The notes beneath the pieces are model-generated. The model made no database searches. It saw nothing but the letters and a program-made list of their open reading frames with translations, and had not been told where the DNA came from. Shown here in pieces: positions 9,768-17,929 of a DNA stretch of 22,659 nucleotides. Every line of letters begins with the position of its first letter. The first letter of the stretch is position 1. The position numbers were made by a program, and so were the translations under genes. The stretch spans positions 700,773-723,431 of the forward strand of contig NW_003101668.1 in NCBI RefSeq assembly GCF_000003855.2, given 5' to 3'. The stretch is from Blastomyces gilchristii SLH14081. Lineage: Eukaryota > Ascomycota > Eurotiomycetes > Onygenales > Ajellomycetaceae.

Positions 9768-9862
9768 TGTCAGGTCACATGATCTGGCTTACTAATCCTT
9801 CCATCATATAACTTTTCACAAGCTAGCAACCTTTCAATCACACAAGCTTTACACCTTCCACA
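9768..9862 (+). repeat. 3' LTR of copia-2 (95 bp)
   Basis: It is the partner of 7098-7192, with four transitions between them and no indel. The next bases, gaatg, nearly repeat the caatg that precedes the left LTR. Confidence 0.9.
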
Positions 9863-10200
9863 GAATGAGCTTGCGGGCCAGTTTGCACACCTTTCTGGCG
9901 TCTCCCCATATGGTTTAGTAAGCATGAGAAATGTGGTACATAATCTGCTGCAGTAGTTTGTCTCCCGCACCGTCCGTCAAGGAATCCATCATGGCCATGC
10001 TATCCATAACACATCGAAATCGCATCGTGCACTTATCTTCCACGACTTTCTTCATCTTCCCCTCCCCCCCCCCCCTCATTTCCGAGCCTGATAAAAGCCT
10101 TCATGTAAGCTGTAGCATAGGTATCCATCCACGCTGGAGTGGAATTGAGTCTGGTTATGCACGCTTCCGCAACCCCTCAATAAATAACACACTTCCCCGG
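9863..10200 (-). pseudogene. Candidate host coding region, possibly split by copia-2
   Basis: This CpG-retaining stretch has protein-like reading frames on the minus strand. One runs from about 10186 to 10034 and includes ACITRLNSTPAWMDTYATAY and KAFIRLGNE, then Gly and Asp/Glu-rich residues. A second (10079-9915, 54 codons) reads KKVVEDKCTMRFRCVMDS and LTDGAGDKLLQQIM, ends at TAA, and continues in the same frame as KVCKLARKL. Across the empty site formed by removing copia-2, that frame goes on as IEEAKQICT to a TAG at 7067-7069. The internal TAA would be skipped by a possible 45-base intron containing TACTAAA, though its GTACCA donor is weak. The two frames meet at a run of 12 C (10064-10075). 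I do not recognise the protein; it may be chance. Confidence 0.3.
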
Positions 10201-10223
10201 GTTTCAGACCCAATAGAATCTAT

Positions 10224-10350
10224 GACAAGATGGCCGAGTGGTTAAGGCGTACCGTTCAAGCTGTCACGTGAACACTTGGAAATTTTGCATTTTAAGAATT
10301 TCCTGATCCGGTATGGGGAAACCCGCGTGAGTTCGAGTCTCGCTCTTGTC
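10224..10350 (+). tRNA. tRNA-Leu (anticodon CAA) with intron
   Basis: The ends GACAAGA and TCTTGTC form a perfect 7-bp acceptor stem. The D arm and A box are TGGCCGAGTGG. The anticodon stem is taccg (10250-10254) with cggta (10309-10313), and the loop TTCAAGC carries anticodon CAA at 10257-10259. An extra arm tggggaaacccgc marks a type II tRNA. The T arm is gtgag, loop ttcgagt, ctcgc, and includes the B box. No CCA is encoded, as expected for a eukaryotic nuclear gene. It reads UUG leucine codons. All stems pair, so it appears functional, and it is the only intact gene in the window. Confidence 0.97.
10261..10307 (+). other. Intron of tRNA-Leu(CAA), 47 nt
   Basis: The insertion lies directly after the base 3' of the anticodon, the canonical site for nuclear tRNA introns. 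It contains cttgg, which can pair with the anticodon caag and form the bulge-helix-bulge fold cut by tRNA splicing endonuclease. Introns are usual in fungal tRNA-Leu(CAA). Confidence 0.92.
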
Positions 10351-10358
10351 AATATTAG

Positions 10359-10368
10359 TTTTGTTTTT
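10359..10368 (+). terminator. RNA polymerase III terminator of the tRNA gene
   Basis: Runs of four and five T (10359-10362 and 10364-10368) begin nine bases after the tRNA 3' end on the coding strand, the usual pol III stop signal. Confidence 0.85.
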
Positions 10369-10384
10369 ATTTTACAAGCATCAA

Positions 10385-10419
10385 ACGCTCGCTTACGCTC
10401 GCTTTGCTGCTTGCGCAGC
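10385..10419 (+). repeat. GC-rich tandem decamer and hairpin
   Basis: The decamer acgctcgctt occurs twice in tandem (10385-10404). It is followed by the hairpin GCTGC-ttgc-GCAGC (10406-10410, 10415-10419). This CpG-rich patch directly downstream of the tRNA terminator has escaped mutation. Its function is unknown. Confidence 0.7.
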
Positions 10420-10495
10420 CCTCTCTACCCCTACTCTACCCTCTCTTTACCGCCTCTTCCACCCCTTCTACCCCCTACCACCACCGCCTCTACCG

Positions 10496-10549
10496 AGGGG
10501 TGGAAGGGGTGGAAGGGGTGGTAGGGGTGGTAGGAGTGGTAGGGGTGGT
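10496..10549 (+). repeat. Six 9-bp G-rich tandem units, quadruplex-prone
   Basis: The unit AGGGGTGGW repeats six times without a gap (10496, 10505, 10514, 10523, 10532, 10541); unit 5 has one G-to-A change. Five runs of four G and six GG pairs make a G-quadruplex likely on this strand. A C-rich arm with related sequence (accccttctaccccctacc, 10461-10479) lies just upstream, so an imperfect foldback is also possible. Glycine/arginine-rich open frames across this DNA are by-products of the repeat. Confidence 0.85.
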
Positions 10550-10559
10550 AAGAGGGGGT

Positions 10560-10959
10560 AGGCCATCATCACCGCCTCTACCGCCCCGCAGCTCTCTTTA
10601 CTACTTTCACTCTCTACTTCTACCTCTCTACTCTTCTCTTATCACTCTGATCATCTCTATCACCTCTATCACTCTCTTTCACTCTGTATCATCTCTATCA
10701 CTATTATCAGATTAATCAGAGCTGTACAGACTGCAGAGTCAGCTGTTCAATTCCATGAATTCAAAGAGATGACATTATATGAGATTATATTACAGAGCAT
10801 TTACATAGTGTAACAGTGTATGTTATAAACACAGAGATTAAAAATAAACATAGAAAAGAGTATAAGAAATGTAAATATTATAGAGAATGTATGAAAAGAG
10901 CAGAATGAAAAAAGAATAATGATTTAAAGATTGTATATTTTTAATAAGTAAACTCCCAG
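10560..10959. other. Low-complexity non-coding spacer
   Basis: A pyrimidine-rich half (about 10590-10700) has loose repeats of atctctatcac and is followed by a purine-rich AT half (about 10750-10945). No gene, tRNA or mobile-element motif was seen. Confidence 0.6.
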
Positions 10960-10987
10960 CTGGCGAGTGGGTCCGCGTCGCCGCGCC

Positions 10988-11009
10988 GCCATGCCTGTTC
11001 GGGCATGGC
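10988..11009 (+). repeat. Perfect 8-bp hairpin
   Basis: GCCATGCC (10988-10995) pairs with GGCATGGC (11002-11009) around the loop tgttcg, just before the 20-bp tandem array. Confidence 0.8.
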
Positions 11010-11020
11010 CTCTCGCCGCC

Positions 11021-11100
11021 TCCGGTCTAGCTCCGTCGTTTCGGGTCTAGTGTGTCTACTTCAGGTTTAGCGCTTACTATTCGGGTTTGGCGCCTTCTGC
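11021..11100 (+). repeat. Four 20-bp spaced units with core TCSGGTYTAG
   Basis: The decamers tccggtctag, tcgggtctag, tcaggtttag and tcgggtttgg begin at 11021, 11041, 11061 and 11081, exactly 20 bases apart. The intervening ten bases are not conserved. This fits iterated binding sites on one face of the helix, upstream of the TATA box at 11142. No known factor is claimed. Confidence 0.75.
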
Positions 11101-11141
11101 CCGTCAATCTCATTAAAATGTCAACACCGTCATCACTGATC

Positions 11142-11149
11142 TATATAAA
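11142..11149 (+). promoter_or_regulatory. TATA box of a putative promoter
   Basis: The sequence tatataaa lies 42 bases after the tandem array and is followed by about 130 bases of CT-rich DNA, a common layout for fungal pol II promoters. No coding sequence could be attached to it. Confidence 0.5.
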
Positions 11150-11309
11150 CACCTCTCTTGACCTCTCATCTCGCACGCACTTTCTCTTCTCTCTTTCACT
11201 TTCATTTTCTCTTCTTTTCCTTCGTTCTTTCTCACTTCGCGCTCTATCCGTGTCTCTCGTATCCCTCTCTGCGCTCTAGCAGGTATAATGTTACATGTTC
11301 ATTCTCTTA

Positions 11310-11327
11310 GTGCAGCCCGCACTGCAC
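11310..11327 (+). repeat. Perfect 6-bp hairpin
   Basis: GTGCAG (11310-11315) and CTGCAC (11322-11327) enclose cccgca. Confidence 0.6.
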
Positions 11328-11501
11328 AACTCTTTTTCTTTATTTTAGCAGGGAATACTAGATTCTTCTTCTCATTCAACTCTAGAGATGAGACTGCAGT
11401 TTTCTCTCTATTCTTTCATTTTTTTTTCTTCTATCTCTCAGTTTTGCTGTCTTTCAGTCTGATACATGCTTGATTCAGATCTCTTGCGTCGCCTTTTACG
11501 G

Positions 11502-11553
11502 TTAGATATTTCAATATCTAAAGATTGACTCAGCTCTGAGCTTTCAGCTGAGT
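11502..11553 (+). repeat. Two neighbouring perfect hairpins
   Basis: TTAGATATT (11502-11510) pairs with AATATCTAA (11513-11521) around only two bases. Six bases later ACTCAGCT (11528-11535) pairs with AGCTGAGT (11546-11553). They may be part of a folded transcript. Confidence 0.7.
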
Positions 11554-11720
11554 GACGGGCCTATTCTCATTGAGAAAATATGTTGAGATTTAAAAAGGTT
11601 TTAAATGCTTTCTTAAATCAGTAGTAAAATTGCCTCATCTCACTATCTGCATGCGGGTCTTTTAATTCCGGCGGTGTAGCCTCTCAATGCATTTGACTTA
11701 AGACTCTGTTGATTATGAAA

Positions 11721-13017
11721 TCTTGAATATCTCACATAATCATATCTATTCTGGGAAAATTTGAAAAGAGGCTTAGATTCTTATGTATTTTCACATTATC
11801 TTATCAAGAATAAATAGACATGATTCAGTTAATAGTTTAAATAATAGTTCAGTTAATATTTCTGTCTTGAACATTCTTAATAGTCTTTTAATAATCTCTT
11901 ATAATCTTTAAGTTAGATAACAGTACTGGTTAAACTGAGTAATTATAAGTGAATATATTTCTTATTAAATTCTATGTGATCTGAGACTCTGATAAGTGTT
12001 CTCAGTTAAACTTTCACTGAAAAAAGAATACTAGACTTTAAATTTCAAGTGTATTCACTATATTCTTAATCTTCTTATAAGATTGATTAAAGAGTGCAGT
12101 CTTATCAGTGATAAATAGAGAAGAGAAAGAGAATAGAAGAAGAGTAGAGTAATAAGAAATAAAAGATTATATTATCTATATATCTCACAGTGCTGAACTG
12201 TATTATATAGCTATATAAGTTCTAATTACAGTTACAGTCAGATTCAGCTGATTATTAAGTGAGACATTCTTTTCTCTTAGCTAAATTTGTGAAAATTGTG
12301 AAGATTGTTTAAGTAAGACAGACTGTGAGTTTCACAGCTTTGCTTTTTATTTTAAACTGTCTATATAAACAGTTAGATATTTCTCTTTCTTATAAATGAA
12401 TATTTAGTGTGCTTCAACTGTGAACTGAATAAATAATAAAACTCTAAAAAATCTATTAAAGATAATAATAAATCTCAATAATATAATTTTTTATTTCTCA
12501 CTAAATATAAATCTTTCAAAGTTCAATGTATTCAAGACATTATATATAAATTTTTCTAATAAAACTTATTACTATTCAATCTCTTCTCAGTCTGTACTAG
12601 ACTAACCGTGTGACCGTGTCTGAAATCAGAATCAGAATTTTTGATAGTTTTATTATCCATTTAACAGATTTTATTACACAGTTCTAACATTAGATAGTAG
12701 TTTCATACTGTCTCAGTGAGACTTACTGTCTACTCTTGTCACATTTTTCAAATAAGATCATGATTTTCACTTCTCAATTTAAATTATTTTTATTGCTTTA
12801 AATGACTTTAAATCTCATTTAAGTGTTATCAAAAAGCATTACTTTTTAAAAAATTAAAAATAGTCTAAAAAAAACCTTAAAATGTCTAAAAATAGTAACT
12901 TTATGCTAAGAATGAAACTAAATGAAATTAAATGAGATCACTTTCTCATTGTTTTCAAGTCATGATTTCATTTTGAGATCTGATATATAGTTACTTTGCA
13001 TGTTTATTTAATAATTA
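11721..13017. other. AT-rich decayed DNA, nothing recognisable
   Basis: Stops occur in all frames, CpG is nearly absent, and no mobile-element protein motif was found. A small exception is accgtgtgaccgtgtc at 12604-12619. It is probably old repeat DNA mutated beyond identification. Confidence 0.6.
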
Positions 13018-13104
13018 GTCTCAGTGAGATTCACATCAAGAAATGTATGAGACCAGATCAAATGAAATCAAATGTGAAATTCATAGTCCCGGTGATCAGT
13101 CTAG
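13018..13104 (+). repeat. Dispersed repeat C, copy 2 (mutated)
   Basis: This copy matches 1671-1757. It has lost CG and GG by transitions, for example cggcggccag has become cggtgatcag. It lies 21 bases before repeat B, a neighbour that copy 1 lacks. Confidence 0.75.
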
Positions 13105-13125
13105 TCTGTACTTTCTTCTATTTCT

Positions 13126-13292
13126 GTGATTCAAAGGTTGCTTGAGTCAGTGTATGATTACAGGCGTACGCCGGCTTCTTATATATTGTATGCTAAATTA
13201 ATTGATGGCTGCTATGACCTCTTTACATTTATAAGCAAGTTCAGAAGTGACTGTGTTATTATTCAACAGTTGTATATTCTTCTGAATCACAT
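13126..13292 (+). repeat. Dispersed repeat B, copy 1 (mutated)
   Basis: It aligns over 167 bases without indels to 22278-22444, with 19 differences. Fifteen of these are C-to-T or G-to-A relative to the other copy, at CpG or CpC/GpG sites. The frame beginning at 13126 stays open in both copies and includes DYRRTPASYILYAKLIDG. I do not recognise it, and the differences are spread over all codon positions, so coding constraint is not supported. Confidence 0.8.
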
Positions 13293-13989
13293 TCTCTCTC
13301 ATCAGATTTGATCACACTTATATAATTATATTATACATTCTAGCTTCATGCAGATTAGTGTGTCACTAGTGTTCACAATTATATAATCTATTTCTGATTT
13401 AACTAGCATTCTGTGTATACTCTCACAAAGAAACTTTTACTATATTATATTACTTATTTACTAACTTTTCTCATTCTTCAATTATCTTCTTCATTCTTAT
13501 CATTATTAAATGTCATTATCTCATTGAAGATTTCTGTCTCTTCTCTTATTCAACACCTTCTATCTGTTATTCATCTATCACATTATATGTGTTTCTGGTG
13601 ATGATCTTCCATTTTCATAACAAGTATTCTTATAGTGGTTATACTGAGCAGTTTGTTAGCAGTAAGTGTAATGCATTATGAAATATGATCAGAACTTGTT
13701 TATCTTCTAATGATTATCAGAACATACTATTATAAATGATACATCTTCTTCATCTTCTTATACACTCTCAACTCTCTTTTCTTCAGTGAGTATCTGATCA
13801 TGTTTTTCTGATTATTTTATATAACTGCAGATACTGATATATTTATTTTTAATTTATATAGAATCTTTACATATTAACAGATCTGTATTCACTGATGATC
13901 ATGATCTCAATATTGAATTGTTGATTAAGAACTTGAAGAATATAATAATAAAGAAATTGTCTGTGTTATGTATGACTGAGTCTTCTGTA
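13293..13989. other. AT-rich decayed DNA
   Basis: No gene or element motif was recognised. A frame open for 62 codons (13413-13601) is Leu/Ser/Ile-rich low complexity. Confidence 0.55.
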
Positions 13990-15294
13990 TCTCTTTCTAT
14001 CTCTTCTGTCACTTCTTCTTAATCTTCTACACTTGTCTCTGTGTCTGATTCTCCCGCTTCTGCTATCTCTGTTTCTGTAATCTCTACTCTTACTACTTCT
14101 GCTCTCATTACTGTCTTTGTTACTAGCTCTCTCTGTTTCAAGAAGATATTGCATAGACTCAGTGAACTATATTTCTCAGTGTGTATACTTCTGCTCTTCT
14201 TACTAATTCCTAGAATAATTTATTATATAAAGACAGTGTATGACATGACTATCTGAAGCTCAGTCACAGACACTGATTATTATATTTATTTTAAATATTC
14301 ATGATAAGATAATTATTATTCATATCAGAGAATCATTCTCTCTCTTAACAGTGTTGAGATTGTAAGTCTTTTTCTTTTTCATCTTTTCTTTCTAACACTG
14401 ATTTTTCTGTTCTTAGAAGAAATTATTATAAGTTTTATTATATATAAAGTTATAATATTCACAGATATTAAGAAACTTTTTACAACTGTAAAGTTCAATA
14501 TTACAGAGATATTCACTCTGATGAATTTCTTCAGAATAATAGATCTGTATCAGTCTATTCTCTGACATCTGTTATCTGACTTTGTAATGCAGATAAAAGA
14601 TATCTGTGTTTTCAGAAATGAGAATACAGATATTATACTCTTTTACACTCACAGATATGAGGCTTATATATCTTATCTAGAATGTTGTTATAAAAATGAG
14701 CTGTTCATACACTGTGTTCTACTTTCTGTATTTCTCTGTATTCTTCTCTCTCTTTCTGAGAAGTCTCATGTATGTTGTAATTACATGTACAATTCTAAGA
14801 TCAGCAGATGTTTATTCAGTAATTATCATTCCTGCTTTTATAATTTTATATACTGATAATAGTTCTTAGTTACTTTAGTATCAGAGATCATTTTAATCAA
14901 AGATGATAATACTGCTGAGACTACTCTCTTCTATTTTTAAGCTTCTTTTATTACTTTCTCTCTCTCTTCTGCAGAGAAGATTGTGTACATACCAGATTAT
15001 AAGTATTCAGCTTTGAGTAACTTCTGCTATTATTTATCTGATTCTGCATTCTCTTCTTCTTCTGTTTCTTTTATCTTCATTCTCTCTGTCTTGACTTCTG
15101 ATTCTGTGAGTTCTGTGCTCTTCTTCAATTTTTCTACACACATGCATATGCATTTCTATATTGACATTTCAGTCAATCTTGTAATAAATGACATTAATGT
15201 TGTACACAGAGTAATAGAGACATTGAAGATATGTACAGTGTTGTTGCAAGAGTGGCTTGCAGCTCTTAAATCTCTTACAGACCTTGGGTTTTGA
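13990..15294 (+). pseudogene. Unidentified decayed coding region
   Basis: Several plus-strand frames suggest one old protein. A Ser/Thr/Val-rich part (SPASAISVSVISTLTTSA, about 14050-14110) is followed by the frame KKLFTTVKFNITEIFTLM, FFRIIDLYQSIL, stop, HLLSDFVMQIKDICVF and YTHRYEAYISYLECC. It later reads LFSNYHSCFYNFIY to a TGA near 14854. After a gap, IPDYKYSALSNFCYY and VIETLKICTVLLQEWLAALK end at a TGA at 15292-15294. The Cys residues probably include former Arg (CGT/CGC to TGT/TGC). Most unusual codons fit reversal of the C-to-T decay. No catalytic motif was recognised. It could be the gag or accessory protein of an element on the plus strand, unrelated to minus-strand Ty3-B. Confidence 0.4.
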
Positions 15295-15769
15295 GATTTC
15301 CTTTGTTTTTTGATGTTTTTTCAGGTGGTGTGATGTTGGAAATAGATTAAATGTGTAATGTATGAAAATGAATGAAGTGTGCATAATAACATGTGTCTTT
15401 TACAGCTGACTCATATAATTGATAATTAATTCATTATCTCTTTTCTTTTTCTACACTTTTTCTTTGTCTGCTAGTTATCACTCTTATATGATCTCTATAT
15501 AATACAGTGTTTAATGACTAGGTTGAGCAGCTTTTATCTTTTGTGATTCTGTCTCATGCATTATACTGTCTCTCTTTACCTGCTCAGATCACTACAGTGA
15601 ACAGCTCATTAAAGCTAATCTCACTCAATCTCTGAGTATTCTCAGAGATTGAGATGACTTGATCTTATATATCTGTGAATGTTTCAGATGATTCATTCTC
15701 TGTGATCTCTGTGATTGAACTGATATAAACAGTTAAATTCAACTCTGAATTTCTTTTTCTTCTATGATC
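15295..15769. other. Spacer between the unknown region and Ty3-B
   Basis: The 3' LTR of minus-strand Ty3-B should lie here, but no border or match to the region right of Ty3-B was seen. The imperfect inverted sequence ctctgagtattctcagag occurs at 15630-15647. Confidence 0.45.
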
Positions 15770-15779
15770 TGACTTATAT

Positions 15780-17290
15780 ATAAGTCTGCTGCTTTGAAAC
15801 TGCTCTTTACTGTGTTATATCTGCTATCTGTGATATGTTATTATATGATCAGCTACAGTCTTATTACTTATTAAAGTATGATATTTATCTGATTTCTTCA
15901 TTTCTTCTCATTCTTTTCTTATAATTGTGAAAAGATCAGAATAAGTGAGATTATCTGATTCATAAGCATCTATGATTTCTCTTACTTTGTAAGACTTTTC
16001 AATTATAAGTCTCTTCTTCTTTAACACTGATAAGAGTGCTATGAATAATTATAATCTGCTTAAGTCTTGTATCTTTGCTTTTATAAGTTATGAACTATTT
16101 ATTAAGTTGTGTAAGTTCTGTCTCTCTGATTTCTTCAATATATAAGTTTTCAGAGAATGTGATTTGAGTATTTTATAGAGCTCAAATCATCTAGATTGAA
16201 ACTTCTCAGAACTCTCATTATGTATGAGAACTCATATTCTCATCTTGAGACTTGATTTCTTAACTAGTGAGTCTTGTATTCTTTTCAATTGAATTGCTTA
16301 ATTCAGAAGTAACTTATTAGCTTTTGTACATCTATAACTGATCTCTGTTAATCTTGATTCTACATCTGTAACTGTTGTATCTGTAACTGCTGTTCTCTCT
16401 CTCATCTCTTCTGAAACATTCTCTGAGATGCGCGGATGCAATTCATACAATAGATAGAATGATGAATGCTTGAAGACTGCATACTGTCAAATTCACATGA
16501 TTAATAGGGTCTGACTGAGATATTTATTTCATAATTATGTTAACTTGTTTACTAGATATTTCATCAGCATGTTATTCAAGATTTTATTCAAGTATTTCAT
16601 CTTTCTATTTGTCTGTGAATAATATGACATTGTTCTATAATATCTTATCTGTAACTGACTCATGAAATGCCTCACTACTTCTTCTACTAGATTTACACTG
16701 TTATCAGTTAGACTCTTGCATGACATTTCATAGTTAACATAGATCTTATTATATAGAAACTTTATCATCATCTTCTCTATTATCTCTGAAACTGCTTTCA
16801 TGACTGATCAGTCAGTAGTGTAATTAATAGCAGTGATTATTCATCAATTTTTATTTGACATTTATGACAGTATATCTATGAGATTCATCTCTCATCATTT
16901 GAATGATTGTATTGTACACTTCATCTGATATTATACTTTCTTATATTCTAATCCTTTCTTAGATTCTTTCATAACCTGATAATTCAGACACTTGTGAGCA
17001 TACATCTGAATATTCTCAGTCATACTTGATCAGTATACTCTTGATTTAAGTATACTTATGAGTTCAGAGCTTTCTAAGTGACTGAATTCCTTGTGCATGT
17101 GAGTCATCAAGTTATGTCTAAATAAATGTTCTAGATAGAGATCATCTACATATTGTAGATTGAAGTAAAGCACAACATTGTTTTCTAATTTTCTCAGCTT
17201 GAAGTTCAGAAGTATCTCTTCTATCACTTTGATAAGATACTTATCATTCAACATCTTATCATTCTTCAAGTGAGAGATTATTATGTTCAC
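15780..17290 (-). pseudogene. Ty3-B integrase and C-terminal tail
   Basis: The zinc-binding part reads RHNLMTHMHKEFSHLESSEL and ILKSRVY (family H-x-L-M-x-x-x-H-x-x-x-GH-x-G with RVYWPGM). It is followed by HKCLNYQ, where the second Cys of C-x2-C is Tyr. The core has IITAINYTTDW (family D of AIDYTTGW now Asn), LTDNSVNLVEEVVRHFM with a kept Asp, and YYRTMSYYSQTNRKMKYLN (family YHRTTPYHPQTNGKVERLN, whose Glu is Lys). An 88-codon open stretch covers 16801-16535. The tail includes FYLLYELHPRIS and ESSEKFQSR, then sequence fitting R-x-L-I-N-x-x-x-LIKAKI near 16080-16150 and a last readable segment to about 15780. Confidence 0.88.
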
Positions 17291-17344
17291 TTATTCAGAT
17301 TTCTTATATCTTCTCAGTATATTTAATATAAACTTTCCTTGTGC

Positions 17345-17790
17345 CTGGTTTACAGAATTCTCACACATGAAATTGAGTCTGTGACTGATTATATTAGATA
17401 TCACAGTGTCTGATCTCTTTGTGTATTTAACATAAAGATTGTATGCTTGAAACTCTGAGATTCAATATACTAAGTGTTTAAAAGATTTTATTATTAATTA
17501 TAGATAGATGAGGCTTTTATAATCTGTGATCACTGTTATTATATGTCTGTTGTTAATATATCTATTTCATAACATCAGTATATGCTTAATTACTAGTAAT
17601 TTCTTTTTATGTACTGAGTAATAAAGCTCAGTATCTGATAGTTTTCTATTATCATACATTACTGAGTGCAGCTTGCTGTTCTTGCTCATCTGTAGAAGAG
17701 TGTCTTCAATAACTCATTCAAATATGTTTATCTTGATATAGAAAGATTTATCATGATCTGATTGAATAAGTACTGAGAATATTATTATAT
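17345..17790 (-). pseudogene. Ty3-B RNase H domain
   Basis: The frame reads LHSVMYDNRKLSDTELYYSV and HKKKLLVIKHIL (family HEKELLAIKHAL, catalytic Glu at ELYY/ELNY kept), then LTVITDYKSLIYL-like sequence (family VITDHKSLEYL) and W-I-S-EFQAYNLYVKY. It ends with an SDTVISN segment corresponding to the SEAVVPDAISRR end, with the last Asp now Asn. Damage matches that of the adjoining domains. Confidence 0.88.
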
Positions 17791-17929
17791 ATTCTCTCAG
17801 TGTGAGAAAAGCCTCTTCACATATAATATTTCAGATAATTGAATGAAACTTCTTCTTTCACAGATTTGTATTTATTTCTCTTAAGAGATCTAAGAGTGAT
17901 GCAGATATTCATATGAAATCCTTAATAAA

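Larger units (their letters stand above)
7098..9862 (+). mobile_element. copia-2: short-LTR Ty1/copia deletion derivative with both LTRs
   Basis: Two 95-bp direct repeats, each starting TGTCAGGTCAC and ending in CACA, enclose a 2.6-kb body with the correct signals: primer-binding site directly after the left LTR, and a purine tract directly before the right LTR. The body encodes a copia Gag with zinc knuckle and a protease/pre-integrase remnant, but no integrase core, RT or RNase H. It is therefore a non-autonomous deletion derivative. The flanks show a probable target duplication: CAATG before the left LTR and GAATG after the right one, four of five bases matching. The LTRs differ at four sites, all transitions. 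It lies 361 bases upstream of the tRNA gene. Confidence 0.85.
10960..11720. other. CpG-retaining island with promoter-like architecture
   Basis: This is the most GC-rich stretch of the window, starting abruptly after an A-rich tract. It carries a GC-rich head, a 20-bp tandem array, a TATA box, a long CT-rich tract (11150-11280) typical of fungal transcription starts, and four perfect hairpins. Downstream reading frames are Ser/Leu/Phe-rich and unconvincing. It could be the promoter and leader of a lost host gene, a structured non-coding RNA gene, or the LTR/leader of an element. Retained CpG suggests it is single-copy. After 11720 the sequence returns to AT-rich decay. Confidence 0.5.

Noticed and set aside
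10276..10715. Three overlapping plus-strand frames rich in Pro, Gly, Arg or Val
   Set aside because: They are translations of the G-rich 9-bp repeat and the CT-rich spacer, and the first overlaps the tRNA.
11283..11348. A 66-base GTATAA...TTTTAG intron in the promoter-like island
   Set aside because: The borders are acceptable but no coding exons flank it and the donor is weak.
11052..11473. Two Ser/Leu/Phe-rich plus-strand frames in the CpG-retaining island
   Set aside because: They follow the CT-rich tract composition and show no domain or conserved feature.
13966..14154. Arg/Ser-rich minus-strand frame resembling an SR protein
   Set aside because: It is the reverse reading of Ser/Thr-rich low-complexity sequence, with no domain or start context.
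15169..15384. Minus-strand 71-codon frame
   Set aside because: It is antisense to the end of the unidentified plus-strand region and has no recognisable motif.
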